DNA of 64,000 nt from Bog-473 sp963725895 (GCA_963725895.1 CAVSAJ010000001.1:1798001-1862000); one strand, 5' to 3'; numbered from the stretch's first letter, positions 9,284 to 17,906 are shown. Made by a program: numbers and translations. Notes: generated from the letters alone by a model not told the origin.

Positions 9284-9795
9284 TGGCCGACCTCGAAGAG
9301 CTGTACCGCGAGATCATCCTCGACCACTACCGCTCGCCCCGGAACCGAGGCGAGCTCGAGTCGCCGCCTGCCCACCGCGTCGAGGGCTTCAACCCCTTGT
9401 GCGGCGACGAGGTCGTCCTCTCCATGGTCGTCGAGGACGACACGCTGGCGGACCTCAAGATCGGCGGGTCGGGCTGCTCGATCAGCCAGTCCTCTGCCTC
9501 CTTGATGTCCGCCGCCGTGAAGGGCAAGCCGGTGGACCAGGTGCGCAAGCTGATCAAGACCTTCAAGGGGATGATGTCGGTGCACGAGGCCTCGCTCGAG
9601 CACGACCACCCGCACCAGCACGACGGCAACGGCGCCGAGGTGATCGAGGGCGAGCCCGAGGAGATCGACCTCGACAAGCTGGGTGAGCTCGCGGCGCTCC
9701 AGGGCGTGGTGAAGTTCCCGGTCCGTATCAAGTGCGCGACCTTGAGCTGGAACGCGCTGGCCCAGGGGCTCGACGAGGTAGCGGCCGGGGCCTGA
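9283..9795 (+). CDS. sufU: SufU zinc-dependent sulfurtransferase
   Basis: A 170-residue IscU-like protein that accepts persulfide sulfur from SufS and passes it to the SufBCD scaffold. Conserved elements are LYREIILDHYRSPRN, the first ligand Cys in NPLCGDE, the second in GGSGCSISQSSASLM and the third in IKCATLSWNAL. A His-rich segment, HDHPHQHD (residues about 107-114), sits in the variable SufU insertion before the last conserved block. There is no sufT after it; the next gene is convergent. Confidence 0.92.
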   Translation: MADLEELYREIILDHYRSPRNRGELESPPAHRVEGFNPLCGDEVVLSMVVEDDTLADLKIGGSGCSISQSSASLMSAAVKGKPVDQVRKLIKTFKGMMSVHEASLEHDHPHQHDGNGAEVIEGEPEEIDLDKLGELAALQGVVKFPVRIKCATLSWNALAQGLDEVAAGA

Positions 9796-9820
9796 CGTAG
9801 CCGGCGTCGCCAGCTTTTCT

Positions 9821-11218
9821 TCAGCTCGGGCTGCAGTTCGTCGGATTGAACGACGGTGGCGGGGTCGTCGTGTTCGTCGCCGTTGCGCCGCCGCTGCTCG
9901 CAGAACCGGGGCTGGCCTGGGCCGCCGTCGGCGTGATCGTTGGGGGCGGCTGGGGGTTGCCATTGGCGTCGGGCGGCGGGCTGGTCGGATTCACCAGGCT
10001 CGATCCGAAGATGTTGACGAGCATCTCTTGGGCCTGGGGCTGCTGCACGGTGAGGACGTCGCCGAGGTTGCCGAAGCCGTTGGCCGCCTCGGTGGGCAGC
10101 GTCTCGCCCTGGAGGTTGCCCGGGTCGTAGGAGTGGTAGGTCAGGGCCAATCCGATCAGGTCGTTGAACCCGAAGCCGTCGTCGATGGTGATGCCCTCGT
10201 GGATGGAGCCGATGAAGGCGTTGACCGTGAAGGGATTTATCTTCGACTTCGCTGCGCTCATCATCGCCTTGATGAAGACGTCCTGGCGCTGGATCCGCCC
10301 GAAGTCGCTGGTGCCGTCGTACTGCCAGTAGCCGTTCTCGTAGTACTCGTAATGGCGTGAGCGCGCCACAGCCAGGGCCTGGGCGCCGTCGAGCAGTTGG
10401 CAGCCTGGCGTCGTGATGTTGAGACCCGAGTAGGCGTCCTTGGCCGGATAGGGAAAGTCCATGTAGACGCCGCCCAGCGCTTGCACGGCGTCTTGGAACC
10501 CCGAGAAGTCGACCTGGACGACGTGGTTGATCTGGATCCCGAAGTTGGCGGTGATGGTCTTCACCAGCTGGTCGGCGCCCGTGTTGTACGAGGAGTTGAT
10601 GCGGTTGTAGGTCCCGAACTGCGAGCTGTCAGGCGGCAGCATCGACACCACCGTGTCGCGGGGGATCGACATGATCTGGATCTGCTTGTCCGACGGCGTC
10701 ACCCGCCAGAGCTGGACGACGTCGCTGCGCTGTCCCGTGACCTCCGACGCGGAACCGAAGGCCTGCGCTGCAGACGCACTCTCGCCGACCCGAGAGTCGG
10801 AGCCGATGACCAAGATCGTGAACGGCGCGCCGTTCTGGACGGCGACTTCGTCAGCGATGTGGACCTTCGAGATCTGGTCGTAGCGGTACCAGAGGTAGCC
10901 GTACCCACCGCCGATCACGGCCACAAGGAGGACCAGCACACTCAGCAGCGAGACGACGACCTTCTTGCGCGTGCTCCAGCGAGGCTTGCCGCTGCGCCGG
11001 GTGGCGCGCGTGCCGGAGGCGTCGATGCGCGCGCCGAGCGAGCGCAGGCCCGACTCGTTGGCCACGCTCCCCTCTTCGCCGCCGGCACCCGACTGCATCT
11101 CGCGGCCGAGGTTGGCCAACCCGTCGTGGTTCGCACCGCGGCCTCGGGGTCTGCGCGATGAGCGATCCGATTCGTCGCCCGGTGGACGACCGTTCGCCAT
11201 GCCCGTGTACGGTACCAA
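9821..11218 (-). CDS. LytR-CpsA-Psr (LCP) family cell-wall polymer transferase
   Basis: A 465-residue membrane-anchored LCP protein, the family that transfers lipid-linked glycopolymers to peptidoglycan (or arabinogalactan in mycolata). A charged cytoplasmic tail of about 85 residues precedes one transmembrane helix (KKVVVSLLSVLVLLVAVIGG). The extracellular LCP domain follows with VIGSDSR, the catalytic-site residues in GQRSDVVQLWRV, IMSIPRDTVV, and SRHYEYYENG. The C-terminal 60 residues are a Pro/Thr/Ser-rich tail. ATG 11200 (MANGRPPGDE) is an alternative start. It lies between the two suf arms with no obvious functional tie. Confidence 0.88.
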   Translation of the reverse strand: MVPYTGMANGRPPGDESDRSSRRPRGRGANHDGLANLGREMQSGAGGEEGSVANESGLRSLGARIDASGTRATRRSGKPRWSTRKKVVVSLLSVLVLLVAVIGGGYGYLWYRYDQISKVHIADEVAVQNGAPFTILVIGSDSRVGESASAAQAFGSASEVTGQRSDVVQLWRVTPSDKQIQIMSIPRDTVVSMLPPDSSQFGTYNRINSSYNTGADQLVKTITANFGIQINHVVQVDFSGFQDAVQALGGVYMDFPYPAKDAYSGLNITTPGCQLLDGAQALAVARSRHYEYYENGYWQYDGTSDFGRIQRQDVFIKAMMSAAKSKINPFTVNAFIGSIHEGITIDDGFGFNDLIGLALTYHSYDPGNLQGETLPTEAANGFGNLGDVLTVQQPQAQEMLVNIFGSSLVNPTSPPPDANGNPQPPPTITPTAAQASPGSASSGGATATNTTTPPPSFNPTNCSPS

Positions 11219-11268
11219 TCACATTCGCAAAATTGGGGCAGGCGCCCAGTGCCTGGTGCGACGACGCG

Positions 11269-11296
11269 GCTGACGCGCCGCGCCGGACGCGTCAGC
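11269..11296 (-). terminator. Hairpin at the end of the minus-strand suf genes
   Basis: Arms GCTGACGCG and CGCGTCAGC (9 bp, perfect) enclose a 10-base loop. The distal arm covers the stop codon of the second sufC. No T-tract follows, which is common for GC-rich actinobacterial terminators. Role inferred from position. Confidence 0.5.
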
Positions 11297-12047
11297 GAAT
11301 GTCCTGGTACTCCGCGTAGCCGGTCCGCTCGAGCTGCAAAGCCAGGGCTGCATCGCCCGTCGCCACGATGCGCCCGTCGACCATCACGTGCACCAGATCC
11401 GCCTCGAGTTCCTCGAGGAATCGGTTGAAGTGCGTAATGGCGAGGATCCCGACGTCCCACTCGGTCGTCGCACGTTGCAACCGGCGCGCGACGTCGCCCA
11501 ACGCGTCGACGTCGAGGCCCGAGTCGACCTCGTCGAGGATGCAGATCCCCGGTCGCAGCACGCCGAGCTGCACCATCTCGGTGCGCTTGCGCTCGCCACC
11601 CGAGAGGTCGACGTTGAGCGGACGGATGAGCAGCTTGGTGTCGAGGCCGACGGCCCGGGCCTCTTCGACCATGCGGTCGCCCAAGCTGCCCGGCGCCGAC
11701 GTCCGTGCGTTCCCCTCCCCCGCTTCGGCCGCGGCCAGGAGCGACGCCAAACCGACCCCGGGCACCTCGACCGGGTGCTGGAGGGCCAGGAACAGCCCGG
11801 CTCGGGCCCGTTGCCAGGCGGGAAGACCGACGAGCTCGTCTCCGTCCATCGTGATGGAGCCGGCGGTCACCTCGGTGCCCGGACGCCCCATCAGGGCATG
11901 GGCCAGCGTGCTCTTGCCCGAGCCGTTCGGGCCCATGATCACGTGCACTTCGCCGCTGCGCACCGTGAGGTCGATGCCGTGCAGCACCTCGCGGCCGCCG
12001 GCCGACGCATCCAGTCCGGAGACTTCGAGGACATGCGATTGGCTCAC
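11292..12047 (-). CDS. sufC: SUF ATPase SufC, copy 2
   Basis: A 251-residue SufC-type ATPase, complete: Walker A GPNGSGKST, signature LSGGERKRTE, Walker B ICILDEVDSGLDVDAL and AITHFNRFLEE. It differs clearly from the copy at 7228-7977, notably in the middle (SLLAAAEAGEGNARTSAPGS). Its GTG start overlaps the TGA of the Rieske gene (GTGA). As the last gene of sufD-Rieske-sufC it is the natural partner of SufD and SufB; what copy 1 does separately is open. Confidence 0.92.
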   Translation of the reverse strand: MSQSHVLEVSGLDASAGGREVLHGIDLTVRSGEVHVIMGPNGSGKSTLAHALMGRPGTEVTAGSITMDGDELVGLPAWQRARAGLFLALQHPVEVPGVGLASLLAAAEAGEGNARTSAPGSLGDRMVEEARAVGLDTKLLIRPLNVDLSGGERKRTEMVQLGVLRPGICILDEVDSGLDVDALGDVARRLQRATTEWDVGILAITHFNRFLEELEADLVHVMVDGRIVATGDAALALQLERTGYAEYQDIR

Positions 12048-12361
12048 GGCAACACGACCGAGACGGTCCCGTCAGCCACCTCGACGGGATACACCGCAAC
12101 CGGCTGCGTCGCTGGGAGGGAGCAGGGTTCGCCGGTCACCAGGTCGAAGGTACTCCCATGTCGCGGGCACTCGATCTGGCACTCCTCGGGCCACACTTCG
12201 CCTTCGGAAAGCGAGTAGTCCTCGTGGCTGCACTCGTCGTCGATGGCATGGAACTCGTCTGCGATGCGTACCAACGCCACCCGGCGACCGGCCACGTCGA
12301 AACGACGCGCCTCGCCGGGGGCCAGGTCGTCCACTGCGCACAGCGCCACTGTCTCAGGCAC
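12044..12361 (-). CDS. Rieske [2Fe-2S] ferredoxin of the suf operon
   Basis: A 105-residue soluble Rieske-type protein. The cluster ligands are in CSHEDYSL (C-x-H) and CPRHGSTFDL (C-x2-H), followed by PVAVYPVEVADGTV. I place the start at GTG 12361, which overlaps the sufD stop and gives PETVALCAVDDLAPGE; a longer in-frame extension would run antisense-like through sufD. Non-haem ferredoxins of this kind are frequent between sufD and sufC in actinobacteria, and an electron-donor role in assembly is plausible but unproven. Confidence 0.88.
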   Translation of the reverse strand: MPETVALCAVDDLAPGEARRFDVAGRRVALVRIADEFHAIDDECSHEDYSLSEGEVWPEECQIECPRHGSTFDLVTGEPCSLPATQPVAVYPVEVADGTVSVVLP

Positions 12362-13694
12362 CGGCGGCCACCGCTTCCTTCCCCAGCGCGACCTCGAGGC
12401 GACGGAGCACCTCGCGCTGGAGAAAGGGGGTGACCTCGGGGATCGGGGCGCGCTCGAAGATGGCGTCGAAGAAACCTCGCACGATGAGACCCTCTGCGAG
12501 CTCTGGGGCCACACCACGAGACTCGATGTAGTAACGCTGGTCTTCGTCGATCGGCCCCACGGTCGACGCGTGAGAGCACTTCACGTCGTTCTCGAGGATG
12601 TCGAGGTTCGGGACCGAGTCCGCGTGTGCACCCTCGTCCAAAACGAGGTTGTGGTTCGTCTGACGGGCGTCGCTGCGAACGGCCCCGCGGTGCACCCGGA
12701 TCAACCCGGTGTAGACCGACCGTGACTTCCCGGCGACTGCGCCTTGGCATAAGAGCTCGCTCGTCGTCCGCGGCGCGGCGTGGTCCTGCAGGGTACGAAT
12801 GTCGTGCACCTGGGCCCCGTCACCGAAATACGCGGACAGCACCTGGCACGAGCCCTCCTTCCCGTCGAGCGTGACGTCGGAGCGCATCCTCCCGTAGGCG
12901 GAGCCGAGCCCGACCGTGAAGGTGCGCATCTTCGACTTGGCGCCGCCACGAGCGGCCAGTCGCGCGATCGACCACGCTGCCTCACCCAGGAGCTGGACCG
13001 AGACGTAGGACACGGTCGCGGCGTCAGCCGCCGACAACTCGGTGACGGGCACCACCAGCGAGCGCGACGCGCCCTCGGCGCCCGCGAACACCTCGATGAC
13101 CGAGACGGCCGCCCCCTCGCCCGCTCGGACCGACAGCCGGGGGAAGACGGGCACGCCTGCGTCGGACCAATGGACGACGAGCACGGGCCGCGGGACTGCA
13201 ACGCCGGCGGGCACGTCGAGGAAGAGGGGCTCGGGGGCGAATGCGTCGTTGAGGCGCACCAGGGCGTCCCCGCGTTGCTGCACCGAACCGAGCATGTCCG
13301 CCGCACCCGCAACGTCTTCGGCCGACCCGAAGCCGAACGCCGCGCCGCTGTCGGACACCGAGATCGTGTCCGTCCGGCCGTTGTGCACGAGCACGCTTGC
13401 GGCCGGCGAGCCGATCTCGGCGCTCAGCGAGGCCAACAGGTCCCTCGCCTCTTGCGGGACCGTGGCGGGAGCGTCGCCGACCACCGCAGTGAACTCCTCG
13501 AGAGCGAGGTGGTCTATCGGCGTGTAGCGCCAGACCTCTTCTGCTTCTGAGGGAAGCGACGCCGCCGCAAAGGCCTGGTGGCTGGCATCCCGGCGCTGGC
13601 GAAGCCAGTCCGGTCCTGCCAGGCCGGCGGACGCCTCGGCGCTGAAGGTGTGCAGGGTCAATTCCTTTTTCGGGTGCGAATGCGGCCCATGCAC
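12354..13694 (-). CDS. sufD: SUF scaffold protein SufD
   Basis: A 446-residue SufBD-family protein that pairs with SufB and SufC to form the Fe-S scaffold. Typical features are the N-terminal EEVWRYTPIDHL, the beta-helix core (for example LDGKEGSCQVLSAYFGDG), HDIRTLQDHAAPRTTSEL, YTGLIRVHRGAVRSDARQTN, LDILENDVKCSHASTVGPID and ESRGVAPELAEGLIVRGF. The conserved Cys and His at the SufB interface (KCSHASTVG) are present. It is followed by the overlapping Rieske gene and sufC. Upstream, an enoyl-CoA hydratase on the other strand separates it from sufB, an unusual interruption. Confidence 0.92.
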   Translation of the reverse strand: MHGPHSHPKKELTLHTFSAEASAGLAGPDWLRQRRDASHQAFAAASLPSEAEEVWRYTPIDHLALEEFTAVVGDAPATVPQEARDLLASLSAEIGSPAASVLVHNGRTDTISVSDSGAAFGFGSAEDVAGAADMLGSVQQRGDALVRLNDAFAPEPLFLDVPAGVAVPRPVLVVHWSDAGVPVFPRLSVRAGEGAAVSVIEVFAGAEGASRSLVVPVTELSAADAATVSYVSVQLLGEAAWSIARLAARGGAKSKMRTFTVGLGSAYGRMRSDVTLDGKEGSCQVLSAYFGDGAQVHDIRTLQDHAAPRTTSELLCQGAVAGKSRSVYTGLIRVHRGAVRSDARQTNHNLVLDEGAHADSVPNLDILENDVKCSHASTVGPIDEDQRYYIESRGVAPELAEGLIVRGFFDAIFERAPIPEVTPFLQREVLRRLEVALGKEAVAAGA

Positions 13695-13738
13695 TCTAGT
13701 GGCCCGATGCCAGGCCTCCTACCTGGCGGTTAGCCTTC

Positions 13739-14636
13739 GTGGACATGGGAGAGACCGCGAATTTCGACTCGCCCGTGCTCAGCATCGGGCAAGACGAGCA
13801 CGTGGCGACCGTGTGGCTGGACCGCCCCGAAGCGCGCAACGCGATGGGCATGGACCTCTGGCGCGACCTTCCGCTCGCCATGGCCGCGGTGAGTGCGGCG
13901 ACCGACGTCCGTGCCGTGGTGATCGCGGCCAAGGGTCCGCATTTCTCGGTCGGCCTGGACCTCAAGGCCATGGGCAGCGTCCTGAGCGGAGGAGGCAGTG
14001 AGGCAGGCGCCTCAGATGGTACGGGTTCGGGTTCGGGTTCGCTCGGATGGCTCGGCCTCGTCCATGGCGGCCCGGGCCCGTGGCGCTCGCACGCAGGTCC
14101 TCCGGCTCCAAGACGCCATCACCTCTGTCGCCCGCTGCCCCAAGCCCGTGATCGCCGCGGTCCACGGCTACTGCATCGGCGGCGGCGTCGACCTCATCGC
14201 TGCCTGCGACATCAGGCTGGCCTCCGCGGACGCCGTGTTCTCGGTGCGCGAGGCGAAGATGGCGATCGTGGCGGACCTCGGGAGCCTGCAGCGTCTCCCT
14301 GCGATCATCAGCGCAGGCCACCTCGCCGAGCTCGCCTTCACCGCCAAGGACATCACCGCCGACCGGGCCAAGGAGATCGGTTTGGTGAACGACGTGGCGG
14401 CCGACTCTGACGGAGTACTCAAGGCGGCCCGCGCCCTGGCGGCCGAGATCGCCGCCAACTCCCCCATCGCGGTACAGGGCACCAAGGCGGTGTTGGCCGC
14501 CAACGAGGGCAAGACAGTCGCGGAGGGCCTCGACTACGTGGCCACGTGGAACGCCGGCATGCTGGCATCCGACGACCTGACCGAGGCCGTGACCGCGTTC
14601 ATGGAGAAGCGCACGCCCAAATTCACCGGGCGCTGA
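13739..14636 (+). pseudogene. Enoyl-CoA hydratase/isomerase (crotonase family), one frameshift
   Basis: A crotonase-fold enzyme of about 295 residues acting on enoyl-CoA esters. The N-terminal half carries VWLDRPEARNAMG and the oxyanion loop HFSVGLDLKAMG. The second half, in another frame, carries CPKPVIAAVHGYCIGGGVDL, DIRLASADAVFSVREAK and EKRTPKFTGR at the end. The switch lies in or next to three GGGTTC repeats at about 14027-14045, in a Gly/Ser-rich linker. Slippage in the repeat, real or during sequencing, explains the break. It is transcribed on the opposite strand between sufB and sufD. Confidence 0.75.
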
Positions 14637-14938
14637 TTCAGGACCGAGTCGCCACGCCGGTTCCGCCGGACTGGTTCCGGTGTGCCGCCGACCCGTCGTC
14701 CCGACCGAAATATGCACACGCTCTGCATGAATATGCAGACGTCACGGCGAAGGAGGGTCAATTCGCGCTGTATACGCGCGCCATATACACCCCGAATTAG
14801 CCCTCGAGGCCCCTGCCGCGTGAGAAGTTATGCATCAGGATGTATATGTCCAGGTCAGGGCAATTCTGTTGCAAAAGGGCCAGATCAGAGGGCTGGGACT
14901 GGATCAGTCCCGCGGAGGGCGAACCCACCCCGACGTCT
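14637..14938. other. A/T-rich gene-free spacer with inverted repeats
   Basis: About 300 bases between two convergent genes, with no credible reading frame. It contains CTGCAT-GAAT-ATGCAG (14723-14738), TGTATA with TATACA nine bases on (14769-14789), and further TATGCAT and TGTATAT words near 14829-14847. Composition is noticeably poorer in GC than the flanks. Function unknown. Confidence 0.5.
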
Positions 14939-15283
14939 CTAGCGCTTCCGGCGCCACCAGCGGTTGGACGAGCGATCTCGGCGGGCGTCCTCGGCCCGCA
15001 CCTCTTCGAGCACGTCGGGTGCCACCTCGTTGACGATGTCCTCAGCCGACTCCAGGAGCCCAGCCACCTCGGCGCCGCCACCGCCCGGCTCCTCCTCGAT
15101 CGCCGGCTCCACGAGGCTGCCGTGCACCCAGCCAACATCGGCCATGCGGCGCTTGTAGGAAGGGCAGTTCTCGGGGCAGCGCCACGGGGCCTCAGGCGCG
15201 AGGTCCAGTACGCAGAAGCGGGCAGCCTCGCCCGACGCGTATGTCCGGCTCTGGAAATGGACACATTCCTCGCGCATCGGCAC
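14939..15283 (-). CDS. Small conserved Cys protein downstream of sufB
   Basis: A 114-residue soluble protein. The N-terminal half holds four cysteines in an ordered pattern: REECVHFQSRTY, ARFCVLDLAPEAPW, then RCPENCPSYKRR, suggesting a metal or cluster site. The C-terminal half is acidic and helical (SAEDIVNEVAPDVLEEV) and ends in a basic tail. I recognise this as a type of small actinobacterial protein but know no function. It follows sufB by 39 bases once the sufB C-terminus is corrected, so co-transcription and an Fe-S-related role are reasonable inferences. Confidence 0.65.
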   Translation of the reverse strand: MPMREECVHFQSRTYASGEAARFCVLDLAPEAPWRCPENCPSYKRRMADVGWVHGSLVEPAIEEEPGGGGAEVAGLLESAEDIVNEVAPDVLEEVRAEDARRDRSSNRWWRRKR

Positions 15284-15322
15284 GGTTCTATGGTGCCACG
15301 CTGCAGGTCGGGTTGCGGCCAG

Positions 15323-17873
15323 TCAGCCGACCGATCCCTCCATCTGCAGCTCAATGAGGCGGCTCCACTCCACGGCGTACTCCATCGGCAGGGTCCGCGT
15401 CGACGGGCTCGATGAAACCGTTGACGATCATGCTCATCGCCTGCTGCTCGGAGAGACCGCGACTCATCAGGTAGAAGAGCTGGTCGTCACCCACCTTCGA
15501 GACCGTGGCCTCGTGGCCGATCCGGGCGTCGCGCTCGCCGACTTCCATGTAGGGCTTGGTCTCCGAGGTCGACTCGTCGTCGAGCAGGAGGGCGTCGCAG
15601 CGTACGAAGGACTTGGCGCCCCGTGCGCTGGGGTCGACGTGCACCTTGCCGCGGTAGGTGGTGATGCCGCCATCCTTGGAGATGGACTTGGACACGATGG
15701 TCGAGGTCGTCTCGGGAGCGATGTGGAACATCTTGGCGCCAGCGTCCTGGTGCTGGCCCGCGCCGGCATAGGCGACCGAGAGCACTTCGCCGCTGGCTTT
15801 GGGGCCCATCAGGTACACCGACGGGTACTTCATGGTGAGGCGCGAGCCGATGTTGCCGTCGATCCACTCGACGTGCGCCTCGGCCTCGGCCCGAGCCCGC
15901 TTGGTCACCAGGTTGTAGACGTTGGTCGACCAGTTCTGGATGGTGGTGTACGTGATGCGCGAGCCGGGCAGTGCCACCAACTCCACCACCGCCGAGTGCA
16001 ACGAATCCGTGGAGTACACCGGGGCCGAGCAGCCCTCGATGTAGTGCACCTGCGAGCCCTCGTCCGCGATGATCAGCGTCCGCTCGAACTGGCCCATGTT
16101 CTCCGCGTTGATGCGGAAGTACGCCTGCAGAGGCATGTCGACTTTCACCCCGGGCGGGACGTAGATGAAGGACCCACCTGACCACACGGCAGAGTTCAGC
16201 GCGGCGAACTTGTTGTCGTTCGGCGGGATGATCTTGCCGAACCACTTGCGGACGAGGTCGGGGTACTCGCGCACCGCGGTGTCCATGTCGCAGAAGAAGA
16301 CGCCCTGGGCCTCGAGGTCCTCGCGGTTGCGGTGGAAGACGACCTCGGAGTTGTGAATGACGAAACCCTCGGCCACGAAGTTGTGGTGCCCCTCGACTTC
16401 GATGTCATAGACCGGCTCCACACCGACCCGCTCGATCTTCTCGATGCGGGCGAAGCCCAGCATCTCGCTCGTGTGGGCATAGAACTCGGTGTTGGCGGAG
16501 GTGCGGTAGCTGTGGCTGAACTTGCGCCGGTTCATGCGGTCCGTCCGGCGAGGTGACCGGGCCGGAAGGCGGTCGAAGCGTCCCGAGAGGCGCAGGTGGT
16601 AGGCCTGCATGACCCGCTGCGGGTCGTGCGGATGGCGGTTCGAGACCGGGATCACGCTGCTACTCCAGACGCCCGAGAGAGCGAGTAGCTCTTTGATGCC
16701 GGCCAGAAGCTCACGGTTGGCGCTCGTGAACATCGCGTCTTTCGACGTTCCGTGGTCGCGCACATACCCGTCTGCGTCGAGAAGACCTGCCACGAACGAC
16801 AGGCGCTGCGACGCCGGCAGGCCGAAGACCCAGTCGGGCACCCGCTTGGTGAGCGAAGTGCCGCCGAGACCGTTGAGCTCCAGGTACTCCGCCAGCGCGG
16901 CGGTGCCGCGGGCCTGCAGCCGGTAGCCGTCCTTGCTGAGGGAAAAATCAAGGCCGAAGAGCCGCCGGGCGATGTCACAGATCTCCTCGACCAACACGGT
17001 GTCGGTCTTGTCGACCGCAACCGCGACCGTCGTGTAGCCGTCCGAGTGCTTGAGGTAGCCGTCACCGAGGTAGAGACCGAGGAACCAGCACATGTCATCG
17101 CTCGTCACCCGCGGGTAGAAGGCACCCCGGTCGTCCTGTGGGAGCATCATCGGCGCGTTGTGGCCGTACTCGGGCGTGTCAGTGGCGATGGCCACGAGGT
17201 CGCCCTCGGCCAGCTCCTCGGCCGGCACCCACCGCGCCGCGTACCTGGCTCGCGTTCTTCCAGGCTCACGCTCGTCACGCAGCATGAGGAACGGGTGGTT
17301 GCCCGAAGCGCCGATGGTGCGGCCACGCGCGGTGATCTCGAAGATCTCCTTCTCGCCGGACTTGCCACCAGCGACGACTCGGGCCACCTCTAGGAGCTTG
17401 GTGTCCGGATTTAGTGCAAACACCTCATCTCCGGGGCCAACTTCCTTGATTGCGCGCATGCCGCGACTTGTCCAGACTTTGGTCGAGGAACGAACACACT
17501 CGTACTGCGCGGTGACACCGGCCAGGTACTTCCGCTCCGCCTCGGGGATCCCGAGCTTCTCGTAGGTGTTCTTGATTGCGTCGGGAAGATCAGCCCAGTC
17601 GTTGACCTGATCCCCCATCGGCTTGATGTAGTAGTAGATGTTGTCGAAGTCGAGGCCCGGCATCTGGGTCGCGAACCACTCCGCCATGGGCTTGCGCTCG
17701 AAGTGCTTCAACGCACGGAGGCGGAAGTCCCGCATCCACTCCGGCTCGTTCTTCATCTCGGACATCTCGCGCACGATGGACTCGTTGAGGCCCTTCTTGG
17801 GCTTGAAGACGTAGTCCTCGGCATCGCTCCAGCCCAGCTGGTAGCGACCCAGGTCGAGATCCGTGGCGGCCAT
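15323..17873 (-). CDS. sufB: SUF scaffold protein SufB with intein; one-base insertion near the 3' end
   Basis: SufB is the central scaffold on which Fe-S clusters are built with SufC and SufD. The N-extein is 125 residues, ending AERKYLAGVTAQYE. It is interrupted by a 383-residue intein, and the C-extein resumes SEVVFHRNREDLEAQGVFF. C-extein landmarks are PPNDNKFAALNSAVWSGGSF, YFRINAENMGQFERTLIIAD, GSQVHYIEGCSAP and RCDALLLDDESTSETKPYME. The literal frame stops at 15351 with a foreign tail (ADPADGVRRGVEPPH). Removing one base at about 15401 restores TRTLPMEYAVEWSRLIELQM and a stop at 15323-15325. The spliced product would be about 466 residues, the normal size. It heads its own transcript, away from sufD. 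Confidence 0.93.
16350..17498 (-). mobile_element. Intein with LAGLIDADG homing endonuclease, inside sufB
   Basis: A 383-residue in-frame protein intron that would splice itself out of SufB. Position 1 is Cys (CVRSSTKVWTSRG). The TxxH block is replaced by GNHPFLML at residues 66-73. Two dodecapeptide motifs of a homing endonuclease follow: WFLGLYLGDGYLK (about 138-150) and FVAGLLDADGYV (about 235-246). The C-terminal blocks read VYDIEVEGHHNFVAEGFVIH and end His-Asn, with Ser as the first C-extein residue. Every residue needed for splicing is present, and both catalytic Asp positions of the endonuclease are kept, so it may still be mobile. Confidence 0.92.
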
Positions 17874-17906
17874 GTGGCTCCTGAGGTCCGAGAAGAGGGA
17901 TTTCTC

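Noticed and set aside
10397..11161. A 254-codon plus-strand frame antisense to the LCP gene
   Set aside because: Val/Asp/Arg-rich shadow composition; the minus-strand frame carries all LCP motifs.
14797..15354. A 185-codon minus-strand frame overlapping the Cys protein
   Set aside because: Arg/Pro-rich shadow sequence; the 14939-15283 frame has the ordered cysteines and protein-like composition.
15395..15405. Programmed ribosomal frameshift in sufB
   Set aside because: No slippery heptamer or downstream stimulator is evident, and a simple one-base error restores the conserved end.
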